A DNA stretch of 64,000 bases from Comamonas badia DSM 17552 (GTDB lineage: Bacteria; Pseudomonadota; Gammaproteobacteria; Burkholderiales; Burkholderiaceae_C): assembly GCF_000484635.1 (NCBI RefSeq), contig NZ_AXVM01000005.1:1-64000 (forward strand), written 5' to 3'. Positions 7,126-15,951 of the stretch are shown here, piece after piece (position 1 is the first letter of the stretch; every line of letters starts with the position of its first letter). The translations under genes were made by a program, and so were the position numbers. The notes under the pieces are model-generated. The model did no database searches. It worked only from the letters and a program-made list of their open reading frames with translations, and was not told the origin of the DNA.

Positions 7126-10100
7126 TCAGGCCTGCAGCCAGGTCTTGACGCGCTGCTGCCAGTGCGCGGGCACGGCGCGCGCGACGCTGCGCAGCAGGGG
7201 CAGGCTGCGCAGCCGCACGAGCACACCGAGCAGGCCGGTCTTGACCACGGCATCGGCGCCGGGCTGGGGCAGCCAGGCGGCGAGCGCGGCGGCCGTCAGG
7301 GGCGGCGCGCCGGAGGCGACGGGCGCGGGCAGGCCCGCCAGGTAGTCGCGCTCATAGCGCCAGTCGGCCGCGGCACCGTGCGTGCCCACGGGTGGTTCGG
7401 GCGGCGTGGCGCTGGCAAAGTGGGCGCTGCGCAGCCCGGTGAAAAATGCCACCCATTGCGCCGCGCTCTGGTCCCACGGGTGTACCCAGCTCCAGGGGCG
7501 GCCCGCGACGCGTTCGGCAAAGGCGCCGATGTCGGGCACGGCCACGGGCAGGCCGGCCTGCAGCACCGCGCTCAGCGTGTAGCTGTAGGTTTCCGGCCAT
7601 TGGGCCGGGAACCACACCAGGTCGGGCTGCAGCCAGGCCAGCAGCCCGGGCAGGTCTTCGTCCTGGTACTCGCCGTGCACCGTGAGGCGCGCGCGCGGCT
7701 GGGTCTGCAGGTGGCGGTAGCAGTAGCCCAGCAGGTGGAATTCCAGCGGTGCGTTGCGCCTGGCGGCTTCCAGCGCTGCCGCTTCGAGTACGTCGGCACC
7801 CTTGATGACGCTGAGCGCGCCGATGACGACGATCTTCAGCGGGCGGCCCTCACCCCTGCTCTCTCCCAGAGGGAGAGGGGGAAAGAAAGGGGCGGGCGCT
7901 GGGGTGGGCAGGTGCGTGCCGGGTGCGATGTCGGTGTGCGGCACGACGAGCACGCTGGCTGCCGGGGCAAATGCGGCGATGCGCGCGCCGCAGTCGTGGC
8001 TGGGGGTGAAGACGTGGCGTGCGTTGGTCAGCAGGTAGGCGTTGGCGCCGCGCCATTGGGCGACGGTTTTGGCATCCGAGGGTGCGTCCCCCGGCGCGGC
8101 CATCTCGGGCGGGCAGCAGCGGCACTGGCCCGGGGCGCTCTCGCCTTCGTAGTGACTGCCTTTGCCGGTCATGCTGATGTAAGTGCAATAGCTGTAGTAA
8201 TCGTGCACCGTGCAGTCGTAGGCCACATGCAGCAGCGCGGGCAGGTCGCGCACGCGCGCATCGTGCCCGAGCAGGTGGTGGTAGTGCAGATGGCGGACGC
8301 CGAGCTGGCGCAGCACGGTGAGCAGATCGTTCCACTGGTCTTTCAGGCGGAAGGCGAGGGTGAAGCCTTCGCCCCGGCCTGCCATGCGCAGCAGCACGCG
8401 GCCGCCGGCCGCCGGCGTGAGCGTGAGAAACTGCGCCGTGCCGGCAAGGTGCAGGGCCAGTTCGCGCACATGCCGCACCGTACCGCCGGCGCGGTCGTGC
8501 AGCACGGCGAGGATGGTGGGCCGGTGCGCGACCTGCAGACGGGCCACGTCCAGCGCCAGCCGGTACGGCGCGGCCGGGTCGGCCTGCACGAAGGCCTGCA
8601 CCTCGCGCGCATAGCGCGGGTACAGGCGGTCCAGGGTCTGCATGGCGGCGCGCTCGCGCGGGCTCTTGCTGTCGCCGAAGCTCACGCCGCCGGTGTGCAG
8701 CACGAAGGTGTCGAGCAGATGCAGGTTGCGCCAGCCCCTGGCGGCGGCGCGCTGGCAGAAGTCGTTTTCTTCGCCGTAGCCCTTGCCGAAGTTGGCCACG
8801 TCGAAGAGGCCCACGTCACGCAGGCAGTCGCGGCGGATGTACATGCAGAAACCCACGCCGGTGGGCACGTCGACGACCGCGCCGGGGTGGGTGCGGGCGC
8901 ACAGCGCATCCAGGCTGGCGGTGGTTTCGCCCGGCGGCAGCGGGTTGTCCTTGCAGAAGCGCGGGTAGCTGCAGATGGTGGCGTTGGTCGAGAACGGCGT
9001 GACGCTGGCGACCTTGGCGTCGCCATAGGCGGCGGCGCGGATGCGGTCGAGCCAGTCGTTTGCCACCTCGGTGTCGCTGTTGAGCAGCAGCACGTCGTTG
9101 TCGCTGGAATGCTGCATGCCGCGGTTCACCGTGGCGACGAAGCCGAGGTTCTCCTCGTTTTCGAGCAGCGTGATGCGGTCCGGGTGCTGCGCGGCAATCT
9201 CGCGCAGCCAGGCGGTGACTTCGGGCTCGGGGCTGCAATCGTTGATCACGACCAGGCGCCAGTCGCAGGCCAGCGGCGCCGCGAGCACCGAGGCGATGCA
9301 GCGCCGGGTATCGGCCAAGCCCTTGTAGACCGGGATGATGATGTCCACCGGGTGGGCGGCGGGGGCGATGGGTGTGGCGGCCGGGCGGCGCGCGGCGCGC
9401 AGGCGCCTGGGCGTGCGGCCCAGCAGGCGATCGACTTGCATCTTGGCGGCGACCAGCGGGCGCGTGGCCCGGAAGATGGTGGAATTCTCTATGGCCGTGA
9501 GGTGTTCGCCCAGGCCGCGCAGTTCGTGGCGCAGGCGGGCGGTCTCGCGCTGCCACTGGTCGGCCTGCTGCTGAAAGCTGCTGCTTTGTTCCTGCAGCAG
9601 CCGGGTCTGGGCAAGGCTGGTCTGGAGTTGCGGCTCCAGCACGCCCAGACGCGCCAGCAGCGGCTGGACGGTGGCCGAGAGCGCCAGATAGTCGGCCGAC
9701 ATCGGCCAGCCCAGTTCCACCTCCAGCCGCGCGGCGCCCGAGAGCTGCGCGGCGGGGATGGGCAGTTCAAGCCACGGGTCCTCGCCGGTCAGCAGCAGCA
9801 GCGCGGGGCTGCTGGCGGGCAGCGGGCCCTGCCAGACGATGGATTGCAGCCGGGTGTTGGCCAGCAGCGCGCCGGCGCCGTCCGCACTGGTCCATTGCCA
9901 CAGGCAATGGGCCTGCGCATCGAGCAGGCGCAGGCGGTGCAGGTGCAGAAAGCCGGGGCGGTCGGCCGGGTCCAGGCGGATGGTGGTGGGCGGCGCGGCG
10001 CTGTCGGGCAGCGTGAAGTGCAGCGTTTGCCGCTCCTGCCCCAGCACGCCGGTGGCGCTGCGCTTGTCCTGCTCGGCAAAGCCCTGGCGGCCATAGGCCA

Positions 10101-10863
10101 CGTACAGCTGCGCGGTGAACAGCGCGGTGGCGGGCGCGTCGTTGGCGCCGAAGTCGTTGGCCACCACCTCCGGGGCGGGTTCGGCGGCGCCGATGAACTG
10201 GTAGGCCAGCGCATCGGGCGTGGCCAGCAGGTAGCGCGCGACGGCGGGCGGCAGCTCGTCAAAGCGGGTTTTGAACTCCGATTCCGGCAGTTCGCGGCGG
10301 ATGGTGTCCAGCTGACGCAGCGCCCATCGGTTTTCTCCGAGGAAGCGGCTGAGCGAGCGGCGCGTGAAAAAGCGCAGGTGGGTGCGGTCGAGCAATCCTT
10401 CCTCGCGGTAGCGGAACTCGCCCTGCAGCAGTTCGGCGATCAGCCCGGCGTAGCCGGCGTTGGGGACGGATGTCAGCAGTTGCCCGCCGCTTTTGAGCAG
10501 CAGGCGGCAGGCATCGAGCACGCGCTCGGGCTGGCTCAGGTGTTCGAGCACGTCGGCACAGACGATGGTGTCGTAACTGTTGTGCTCGAATGTTTCCAGC
10601 AGATCGCAGGTCTCCAGGTTGTCGACGACCACGCGGCGGTAGTGCGGGCGGGCGTGCGCGGCCTCGGCTTCGCTCCAGGTCAGGCCGTCGACGGTGCACT
10701 GGCGGGTTTCGCGCAGGTACTGGCCGAGCGCGCCGCTGCCGCAGCCGAGATCCAGCACCGTGGCGCCGGGTGGGGCGAGGCTGGCAAGAACGGAGAGCGA
10801 GGTGCGTTCGCCCTCGCGGATGCTGCGCAGGTAGACGTGCAGATCCGTGATGGTTTGTGTCAT
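7126..10863 (-). CDS. Giant methyltransferase / GT2 / GT4-like glycosyltransferase
   Basis: This 1245-residue protein has at least three modules. Residues 30-200 are a SAM methyltransferase (VLDLGCGSGALGQYL, then VCADVLEHLSQPERVL). Residues about 380-500 are variable and partly coiled-coil. Residues about 500-760 are a family 2 glycosyltransferase (VDIIIPVYKG, VINDCSPEPEV, ENEENLGFVATVNRGM, DVLLLNSDTEV near residue 590). The last 450 residues resemble a GT-B (family 4/1) transferase, with GTVRHVREL at its start and LKIVVIGALSVIKGADVLE in its second half. It probably adds and modifies several sugars during O-chain synthesis. A type B repeat encodes residues about 991-1005 (PPLPLGESRGEG), between the two GT-B halves. 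Confidence 0.85.
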   Translation of the reverse strand: MTQTITDLHVYLRSIREGERTSLSVLASLAPPGATVLDLGCGSGALGQYLRETRQCTVDGLTWSEAEAAHARPHYRRVVVDNLETCDLLETFEHNSYDTIVCADVLEHLSQPERVLDACRLLLKSGGQLLTSVPNAGYAGLIAELLQGEFRYREEGLLDRTHLRFFTRRSLSRFLGENRWALRQLDTIRRELPESEFKTRFDELPPAVARYLLATPDALAYQFIGAAEPAPEVVANDFGANDAPATALFTAQLYVAYGRQGFAEQDKRSATGVLGQERQTLHFTLPDSAAPPTTIRLDPADRPGFLHLHRLRLLDAQAHCLWQWTSADGAGALLANTRLQSIVWQGPLPASSPALLLLTGEDPWLELPIPAAQLSGAARLEVELGWPMSADYLALSATVQPLLARLGVLEPQLQTSLAQTRLLQEQSSSFQQQADQWQRETARLRHELRGLGEHLTAIENSTIFRATRPLVAAKMQVDRLLGRTPRRLRAARRPAATPIAPAAHPVDIIIPVYKGLADTRRCIASVLAAPLACDWRLVVINDCSPEPEVTAWLREIAAQHPDRITLLENEENLGFVATVNRGMQHSSDNDVLLLNSDTEVANDWLDRIRAAAYGDAKVASVTPFSTNATICSYPRFCKDNPLPPGETTASLDALCARTHPGAVVDVPTGVGFCMYIRRDCLRDVGLFDVANFGKGYGEENDFCQRAAARGWRNLHLLDTFVLHTGGVSFGDSKSPRERAAMQTLDRLYPRYAREVQAFVQADPAAPYRLALDVARLQVAHRPTILAVLHDRAGGTVRHVRELALHLAGTAQFLTLTPAAGGRVLLRMAGRGEGFTLAFRLKDQWNDLLTVLRQLGVRHLHYHHLLGHDARVRDLPALLHVAYDCTVHDYYSYCTYISMTGKGSHYEGESAPGQCRCCPPEMAAPGDAPSDAKTVAQWRGANAYLLTNARHVFTPSHDCGARIAAFAPAASVLVVPHTDIAPGTHLPTPAPAPFFPPLPLGESRGEGRPLKIVVIGALSVIKGADVLEAAALEAARRNAPLEFHLLGYCYRHLQTQPRARLTVHGEYQDEDLPGLLAWLQPDLVWFPAQWPETYSYTLSAVLQAGLPVAVPDIGAFAERVAGRPWSWVHPWDQSAAQWVAFFTGLRSAHFASATPPEPPVGTHGAAADWRYERDYLAGLPAPVASGAPPLTAAALAAWLPQPGADAVVKTGLLGVLVRLRSLPLLRSVARAVPAHWQQRVKTWLQA
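7849..7890. repeat. Type B repeat inside the giant glycosyltransferase gene
   Basis: The sequence CCTCACCCCTGCTCTCTCCC followed by AGAGGGAGAGGG has the composition and hairpin of the intergenic type B repeats elsewhere. It is read in frame on the minus strand as a Pro/Gly/Glu-rich linker. Confidence 0.8.
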
Positions 10864-10919
10864 GGGCGCGGATTATCCCAAGGCGGGGCGGGCCGCCGTG
10901 CGGCGACAATAGCGGCCTC

Positions 10920-11708
10920 ATGGGAGCGGTGCATTTTCCGGTGCGGGAGGGTCTTGTGGTGTCCGTGGTCAGCCACGGACATGGCGCGGCCGTGCGCGAG
11001 CTGCTGCAAGACCTGGCGAGGCTCAGCCCGGGTGTGGTCACGCGCGTGGTGCTGACGCTGAACCTGCCGGGCGAGCCGGCGCCGGCCGGCCCCACGGATC
11101 GGTGGCCTTTCGTGCTCCAGGTGCGCCGCAATGCCCGCCCGCTGGGCTTTGGCGCCAACCATAACCGTGCGCTCGCCGGCGCGCAAGAGCCGTGGGTCTG
11201 CGTGCTCAACCCGGATGTGCGCCTGGCGAATGATCCGTTTGCCGGCCTGATCGCCCAGGCGGGCGGCGCGGGCGTGGGGGCGGCCTATCCTTTGCAGCGG
11301 GATGCGCGGGGGCGCTTGCAGGACAGCGAACGTGCGCTGCCCACGCCGATGGCGTTGTGGCGCCGGCGTGTGCTGGGCCGAAGCGAGCCGCGCACGGACT
11401 GGGTCAACGCGGCCTGCCTGGTGTTGCCGGCGCCCGTGTGGCGGCAGCTGGGCGGGTTTGATGAACGCTATTACATGTATTGCGAGGATGTGGACCTGAG
11501 CCTGCGCCTGCGCCTGGCCGGTCTGCGCCTGGTGCGTGCGCCGGTCACGGTGGTGCATGCCGGGCAGCGGGCCAGCCACCGCAGCCTGCGGCATCTGGCC
11601 TGGCATCTGCGCAGCCTGCTGCGCCTGTGGTGTTCGCCCACATTCAGGGCCGCGGGCCGGCTCGCGCCCGCGCCCTTGACGCCGCTGGCGCACGAAGGAC
11701 GGCCATGA
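10920..11708 (+). CDS. Family 2 glycosyltransferase (rhamnosyltransferase-like)
   Basis: The protein has 262 residues, starting at ATG 10920. The GT-A features are VSVVSHGHG near the N-terminus, GFGANHNRAL, VCVLNPDVRL (acidic donor/metal site, near residue 95), and GFDERYYMYCEDVDLSLRLR, the acceptor-side motif typical of WbbL-like rhamnosyltransferases. It is soluble or membrane-associated and should add a sugar to the undecaprenyl-linked chain. The next gene, a sugar-phosphate transferase, overlaps its stop by four bases (ATGA). It diverges from the giant glycosyltransferase with a gap of only 56 bases. Confidence 0.85.
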   Translation: MGAVHFPVREGLVVSVVSHGHGAAVRELLQDLARLSPGVVTRVVLTLNLPGEPAPAGPTDRWPFVLQVRRNARPLGFGANHNRALAGAQEPWVCVLNPDVRLANDPFAGLIAQAGGAGVGAAYPLQRDARGRLQDSERALPTPMALWRRRVLGRSEPRTDWVNAACLVLPAPVWRQLGGFDERYYMYCEDVDLSLRLRLAGLRLVRAPVTVVHAGQRASHRSLRHLAWHLRSLLRLWCSPTFRAAGRLAPAPLTPLAHEGRP

Positions 11709-12805
11709 TCGTGCTGGCCGTGGTGGCGTTTCTGGTGACCTTGTGCTCCGCGGCCCTGGTGATTCGCTGGCTGGGGTGGCGGTCCGTGCGGTATGGCCTG
11801 GGCAAGCCGCAGCGGTTCCACATGGGGGAGGTGCCGCGCCTGGGCGGGATCGCCCTTTTGCTGGGCTTGTGCGCGGGCTGGTTTGCCGGGGCCTGGCAGA
11901 CGCTGACTGGCGATCCCGGTTCATTGCAGTTGGGTGGCGGCGTGGTGCACTGGCTGGCCGTGCTGCTGCCGGCGGTGCTGTGCGGCATTGCAGAGGATTT
12001 GACGCAGCGACTGAAGGTGGCGTGGCGCCTGGCGATGACGCTGGTATCGGGCTTGCTGGCGCTGTGGCTTCTGGGCCTGGAGGTGCAGCGGCTGGACTTG
12101 CCCTGGGTCGATGGGCTGCTGCATGCTGCGCCCTGGCTGGGCATGGGGGTTGTCCTGCTGGCGGTGGCGGGCCTGCCGCACGCGTTCAACATCATCGACG
12201 GCTACAACGGGCTGGCCGGCATGGTGGCCTTCATCATCAGCCTGGCGCTGGTGCATGTCTGCCTGCAGGTGGGAGACAGGCAGCTGGCGGCCATCGTGGT
12301 CTGCATGGCGGGTGCGACGGCGGGGTTTCTGGTATGGAACTATCCGCGCGGCCTGCTGTTTGCGGGGGATGGCGGCGCCTACCTCTGGGGTGGCGTGGTG
12401 GCGCTGGCGAGCATTGCCCTGGTGCAGCGCCACCCGCAGGTTTCTCCCTGGTTTCCGGTGCTGCTGCTGATCTATCCGGTCTGGGAGACGGTGTTTTCCA
12501 TCTACCGCAAACTGGCGCGCGGCGAGTCTCCCGGCATGGCGGATGCGCTGCATTTTCACCAGCTGATTTACCGGCGCATCGTGCGCAGCGTGCTGTTCGA
12601 GGACGAAGCGCGGCGCATGCTCAAGCGCAACAACCGCACCGCGCCCTACCTGTGGGCCTTCACCATGCTGTCCGTCGTGCCGGCGGTGCTGTTCTGGAGC
12701 AACACGCCGGTGCTGCTCGGGCTGTGCCTGCTGTTCTGCGTGAGCTATGTGGCAGCCTACGTGGCCATCGTGCGCTTCAAGGTGCCGGACTGGATGAAGT
12801 TTTGA
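11705..12805 (+). CDS. WecA/WbpL-like undecaprenyl-phosphate sugar-1-phosphate transferase
   Basis: This 366-residue polytopic membrane protein has about ten hydrophobic segments and belongs to the MraY/WecA family. Family signatures are GLGKPQRFHMGEVPRLGG after the first helix, GIAEDLTQRLKV (the DD/ED site), HAFNIIDGYNGLAGM, LLFAGDGGAYLWG (the nucleotide loop GD.GS equivalent), and the cytoplasmic HFHQLIYRR. Enzymes of this type start glycan assembly by moving a sugar-1-phosphate onto undecaprenyl phosphate at the inner membrane. The sugar is not predictable. It is coupled to the upstream glycosyltransferase by overlap. Confidence 0.85.
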   Translation: MIVLAVVAFLVTLCSAALVIRWLGWRSVRYGLGKPQRFHMGEVPRLGGIALLLGLCAGWFAGAWQTLTGDPGSLQLGGGVVHWLAVLLPAVLCGIAEDLTQRLKVAWRLAMTLVSGLLALWLLGLEVQRLDLPWVDGLLHAAPWLGMGVVLLAVAGLPHAFNIIDGYNGLAGMVAFIISLALVHVCLQVGDRQLAAIVVCMAGATAGFLVWNYPRGLLFAGDGGAYLWGGVVALASIALVQRHPQVSPWFPVLLLIYPVWETVFSIYRKLARGESPGMADALHFHQLIYRRIVRSVLFEDEARRMLKRNNRTAPYLWAFTMLSVVPAVLFWSNTPVLLGLCLLFCVSYVAAYVAIVRFKVPDWMKF

Positions 12806-12883
12806 TTTTGTAATGGGTTTCGGGTGAGAGATTGTTCGGCTATTTCGTAGCCCAATTGACCACTGATCGGCCGATCCATCGGC

Positions 12884-12945
12884 CAGAGGGCTGGCCTCCT
12901 ACAAAACAACCCCCTTCTCTGTGGGAGCGGCGCCCTCGCCGCGAT
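12884..12945. repeat. Left bracket repeat of the DUF4143 ATPase gene
   Basis: CAGAGGGCTGGCCTCCTACA, then AAACAACC, and a variant of repeat A (GTGGGAGCGGCGCCCTCGCC). The same two blocks recur in the same orientation beyond the other end of the ATPase gene (14323-14403). The rest of 12806-12951 has no gene. Confidence 0.75.
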
Positions 12946-12951
12946 GACACG

Positions 12952-14274
12952 CTATCCCCCATCGCCCAGCAACCACACGCTGGCCTGATGCAACTCCATT
13001 CCATCAGGCAAGGCAACCTTGGCCGGCATGTATTGCGCCACCAACAAGCAGCGTGCCCGCGGCCACAAAGCTTGCGCATCTTGCAAGGCACGCACCTCGC
13101 GCTGCGGGGTAGCGGCGTCGCCTATGTCCAGACACACCTGCACCAGCCATTGCTGACCATCTGGCAGATGGGCGTAAAAATCCACCTCAAACCCGCCAGG
13201 CGTCAGCACATAGCCCACCTGCGCACCCCGGCGCAGCAGTGCATGCAGCACCGCCGTCTCCAGCGCATGGCCGCCATTGGGTTTGCCGGATTTGTCAAAC
13301 AGCGCCATCAACCCCGTATCCACCGGATAAACCTTGCGCGGGTTGACCTGCTGGCGGCGAACAGAGTCGGTTGCAAGGGCCACGCTGTGAAGCAAAAAGG
13401 CATCTTCCAGATGCGCCAGCATCTGGTGCAAAGTCTCCTTGGCCACAGGCACCCCGCGCGAGCGCAAATCGGCGTGAAATTTATTGATGCTGAAGCCCCC
13501 CGCCGCATTGCCCAAGAGCTGCTGCACCAACCAGCGCAACACCTGGGGCTGGCTCAGGTTATGGCGTTCCAGCACATCGCGCAGCAGCACCACGTCCACA
13601 TAACTGCGCAGCAGCTCGCCGCGGCTGCGCGCATCCAGCCCCTGAGCCTCAGGAAAGCCCCCCTCAGCCAGATAACGATCCAGCGCCGCATCCAACTGCG
13701 ACAGCTCCGCCTTGGGCAGACGGTCACTCGCAACAGCGGGCTCTTGCCCCGCATGGCGCAGCGCCTCACGCAAGCTGAAGGGCGACACCACCGCTTCCAG
13801 TGCGCGCCCGCGCATGCTGGTGGCCACCTCGCGCGAAAGCAGCTTGGCTGACGAGCCGGACAAGAACAGCTCCACGTTTTCGCTGTCGAGCAAGCGGCGC
13901 GCAAACAGCTCCCAGCCCGGCACCACTTGAATTTCGTCCAGGAAAAACGTGCATCGCCGCTGATCCCGCCACTGCGGGTGCAGGCGGTAATACTCATCCA
14001 GCAGCATGTCCAGATCGCTGCCCTGCAAGCCCGCCAGTCGCTCGTCCTCGAAGCTGAAGTACAGCAGCCCCTGGCGTGGCATACCCTGGGCATGGCGCTG
14101 CGCCAACAGTTGCCACAAAAAGCTGGTCTTGCCCGCGCGGCGCATGCCAATCACCGCCAAGGCCTTGCCCGGTACCGCAGGCAGCCACACATCGCGTCGC
14201 GTGAGTGCGGGCAATGGCGCGGCCTGCGTGTCCAAAATTTTTTGACGGAAAATGGCGCGAAATTGATCGTTCAT
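12952..14274 (-). CDS. ATPase of the AAA/DUF4143 family
   Basis: The product has 440 residues, starting at ATG 14274. The P-loop is AVIGMRRAGKTSFLW near residue 42, Walker B is CTFFLDEIQVVPGWE near residue 110, and the sensor region is ELFLSGSSAKLLSREVATS. The second half is the DUF4143 domain with VDTGLMALFDKSG and a nuclease-like fold segment (HALETAVLHALLRRG, FEVDFYA). These widespread single-gene ATPases have no agreed function; a role as a mobile or defence-related gene has been suggested in general terms. Its upstream region is AT-rich. Matching repeat blocks on both sides suggest it arrived as a cassette. Confidence 0.82.
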   Translation of the reverse strand: MNDQFRAIFRQKILDTQAAPLPALTRRDVWLPAVPGKALAVIGMRRAGKTSFLWQLLAQRHAQGMPRQGLLYFSFEDERLAGLQGSDLDMLLDEYYRLHPQWRDQRRCTFFLDEIQVVPGWELFARRLLDSENVELFLSGSSAKLLSREVATSMRGRALEAVVSPFSLREALRHAGQEPAVASDRLPKAELSQLDAALDRYLAEGGFPEAQGLDARSRGELLRSYVDVVLLRDVLERHNLSQPQVLRWLVQQLLGNAAGGFSINKFHADLRSRGVPVAKETLHQMLAHLEDAFLLHSVALATDSVRRQQVNPRKVYPVDTGLMALFDKSGKPNGGHALETAVLHALLRRGAQVGYVLTPGGFEVDFYAHLPDGQQWLVQVCLDIGDAATPQREVRALQDAQALWPRARCLLVAQYMPAKVALPDGMELHQASVWLLGDGG

Positions 14275-14322
14275 GAAAGTCAATTTTATTTGAATACGTC
14301 CGTTTAAAAAATACAATTTAAC

Positions 14323-14403
14323 TTGTGGGAATGGCACCCTCGCTGCGCTGGATTTCGCACCAACAGCCATCTTTCAGAGGGCTGGCTTCTTACAAAACAA
14401 CCA
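14323..14403. repeat. Right bracket repeat of the DUF4143 ATPase gene
   Basis: TTGTGGGAATGGCACCCTCG matches the variant repeat A, and CAGAGGGCTGGCTTCTTACA then AAACAACC matches 12884-12911 with two differences in the first 20 bases. The two blocks are in reversed order relative to the left copy but each in the same orientation. Confidence 0.72.
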
Positions 14404-14455
14404 ACTTTTGGGTGAGTGGTTAGGACGACGCCCAGCCGTAATGCAACGCTTGCAC

Positions 14456-14692
14456 CAGCCATTGGCTAGCGCGCTGGTGGTGCACAGCAGCGGCAGCGTG
14501 GTGCCGCTGTTTCGAAGGCAGTTGCGTCATGGCGGGCCTTTGACGGTGACGCACGCCGAGCTGGTTCCTGCCCTGCTGGAATTGCGCTGCGCCGCCAAGG
14601 CGGGCGACACAGAAGCGATCCACAGTCTTCTTGCGCAATTGGTAGGAGGCTACCGCCACGAGCAGCTCGCCACGGAGTCCGCAGCTACCTGA
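14456..14692 (+). pseudogene. Remnant of a CapD/WbpM-type nucleotide-sugar epimerase/dehydratase
   Basis: The translated stretch has SSGSVVPLFRRQLRHGGPLT followed by VTHAEL, the segment found in the middle of CapD/WbpM-like nucleotide-sugar dehydratases. It then jumps directly to a tail (LLELRCAAKAGDTEAIHSLL, LVGGYRHEQ) resembling the extreme C-terminus of those proteins. The catalytic Rossmann part and everything between the two segments are missing. It is best read as a deletion remnant of a large polysaccharide gene. Such enzymes make the sugar that WecA/WbpL-like transferases use, so the loss may have changed the surface glycan. Confidence 0.65.
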
Positions 14693-14738
14693 GTGCGCCA
14701 CAATGATTGATCCGGCTAGGTGAAGTCTGTACTGAGAT

Positions 14739-14790
14739 TGTGGGAGCGGCTTCAGCCACGCAACCGTTCGCGGCTGAAGCCGCTCCCACG
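14739..14790. repeat. REP-like repeat A, inverted pair, upstream of argB
   Basis: Inverted units (14739-14760 region and 14767-14790) with a short central gap, ending 61 bases before the argB start. One arm carries an A for G change (CAGCCACG). Confidence 0.88.
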
Positions 14791-14851
14791 ACTGGAGACC
14801 TCATCGGGCCTGATCAATAACGCTGTTTCCAATTACCTTGAGTGTCCGCCC

Positions 14852-15739
14852 ATGACCGAATCTGCATCCATCGCCGCCCGCGACAAGGCCGAAATCCTGG
14901 CCCAGGCGCTGCCCTACATCCGCCAGTTCCACGGCAAGACGCTGGTCATCAAATACGGCGGCAACGCCATGACCGACCCGGCGCTGCAGCAGGATTTCGC
15001 CGAGGACGTGGTGCTGCTCAAATTGGTGGGCATGAACCCGGTGGTGGTGCATGGCGGCGGGCCGCAGATCGAGGCGGCCCTGAAGCGCCTGGGCAAGGAG
15101 GGCCGATTCATCCAGGGCATGCGCGTGACCGACGCCGAGACCATGGAGGTGGTCGAATGGGTGCTGGCCGGCGAGGTGCAGCAGGACATCGTGGGCCTGA
15201 TCAACCAGGCGGGCGGCAAGGCGGTGGGTTTGACCGGGCGCGACGGCGGCCTGATGCGCGCGAAAAAGCTCAAGATGCTCGACCACAAAGACCCCAGTCT
15301 GGAACACGACGTGGGCCAGGTGGGCGAGATCGTCGCGATCGATTCGAGCGTGGTGAAGGCGCTGCAGGACGATGCCTTCATCCCCGTGGTCAGCCCGATC
15401 GGCTTTGGCGCGGACAACGAAAGCTACAACATCAACGCCGACGTGGTGGCCAGCCGCCTGGCGACCGAGCTGAGAGCGGAAAAGCTGCTGCTGCTCACCA
15501 ACATCCCCGGCGTGCTGGATAAACAGGGCAAGCTGCTGCCCGAGCTCACAGCGGCGCAGATCGATGGCCTGATCCAGGATGGCACCATCTCCGGCGGCAT
15601 GCTGCCCAAGCTGGCCGGCGCGATCGATGCCGCCAAGGCCGGGGTGAACGCGGTGCACATCGTCGATGGGCGCGTGCCGCACGCGATGCTGCTGGAAATC
15701 CTGACGGACCAGGCCTACGGCACGATGATCCGCGGGTAG
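14852..15739 (+). CDS. argB: Acetylglutamate kinase
   Basis: The protein has 295 residues, the usual ArgB length. It phosphorylates N-acetyl-L-glutamate in the second step of arginine biosynthesis in the cytoplasm. Visible family signatures are [12 protein letters not shown] (phosphate-binding Lys/Gly), [45 protein letters not shown] and SGGMLPKL. An N-terminal helix of about 25 residues precedes the core, as in arginine-inhibited hexameric forms. An upstream in-frame extension would translate the repeat at 14739-14790; ATG 14852 is the conserved start. It is monocistronic here. Confidence 0.97.
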   Translation: MTESASIAARDKAEILAQALPYIRQFHGKTLVIKYGGNAMTDPALQQDFAEDVVLLKLVGMNPVVVHGGGPQIEAALKRLGKEGRFIQGMRVTDAETMEVVEWVLAGEVQQDIVGLINQAGGKAVGLTGRDGGLMRAKKLKMLDHKDPSLEHDVGQVGEIVAIDSSVVKALQDDAFIPVVSPIGFGADNESYNINADVVASRLATELRAEKLLLLTNIPGVLDKQGKLLPELTAAQIDGLIQDGTISGGMLPKLAGAIDAAKAGVNAVHIVDGRVPHAMLLEILTDQAYGTMIRG

Positions 15740-15778
15740 CGCAGTGGCTTGTTGCTCCGGCGCTATGCAATCTCCAGT

Positions 15779-15834
15779 TGTGGGAGCGGCTTCAGCCGCG
15801 AATGCAGCCGTTCGCGGCTGAAGCCGCTCCCACA
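15779..15834. repeat. REP-like repeat A, inverted pair, downstream of argB
   Basis: Perfect inverted 24-base units with an eight-base gap, 40 bases after the argB stop. argB is therefore flanked by a repeat pair on each side. Confidence 0.92.
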
Positions 15835-15917
15835 AGCGGTACAAACTTCACAGGGTCGGATCAATAGGGCAGCCGCCCTAATTTTTGTCGCGGTGGAACT
15901 GGCAGTGCAGCAGACTT

Positions 15918-15943
15918 TCGTGCAAAATAGCACGACCGTTCGT
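15918..15943. promoter_or_regulatory. Operator-like palindromes before the TetR gene
   Basis: TCGTGC and GCACGA (15918-15923 and 15930-15935) form a perfect inverted repeat around AAAATA. A second, overlapping one is ACGACCGTTCGT (15932-15943). They end nine bases before the TetR ATG, the normal place for autoregulation. Binding is inferred. Confidence 0.5.
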
Positions 15944-15951
15944 TTTATTTC

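Noticed and set aside
7099-11055. A 1318-codon open frame on the plus strand opposite the giant glycosyltransferase gene
   Set aside because: It is low-complexity, rich in Gly, Ala, Arg and Gln, without recognisable domains, and mirrors a gene with clear motifs. GC-rich coding DNA commonly leaves the opposite strand open.
12832-13851. A 339-codon plus-strand frame opposite the DUF4143 ATPase gene
   Set aside because: No domain signature; the minus-strand frame has P-loop and Walker B motifs.
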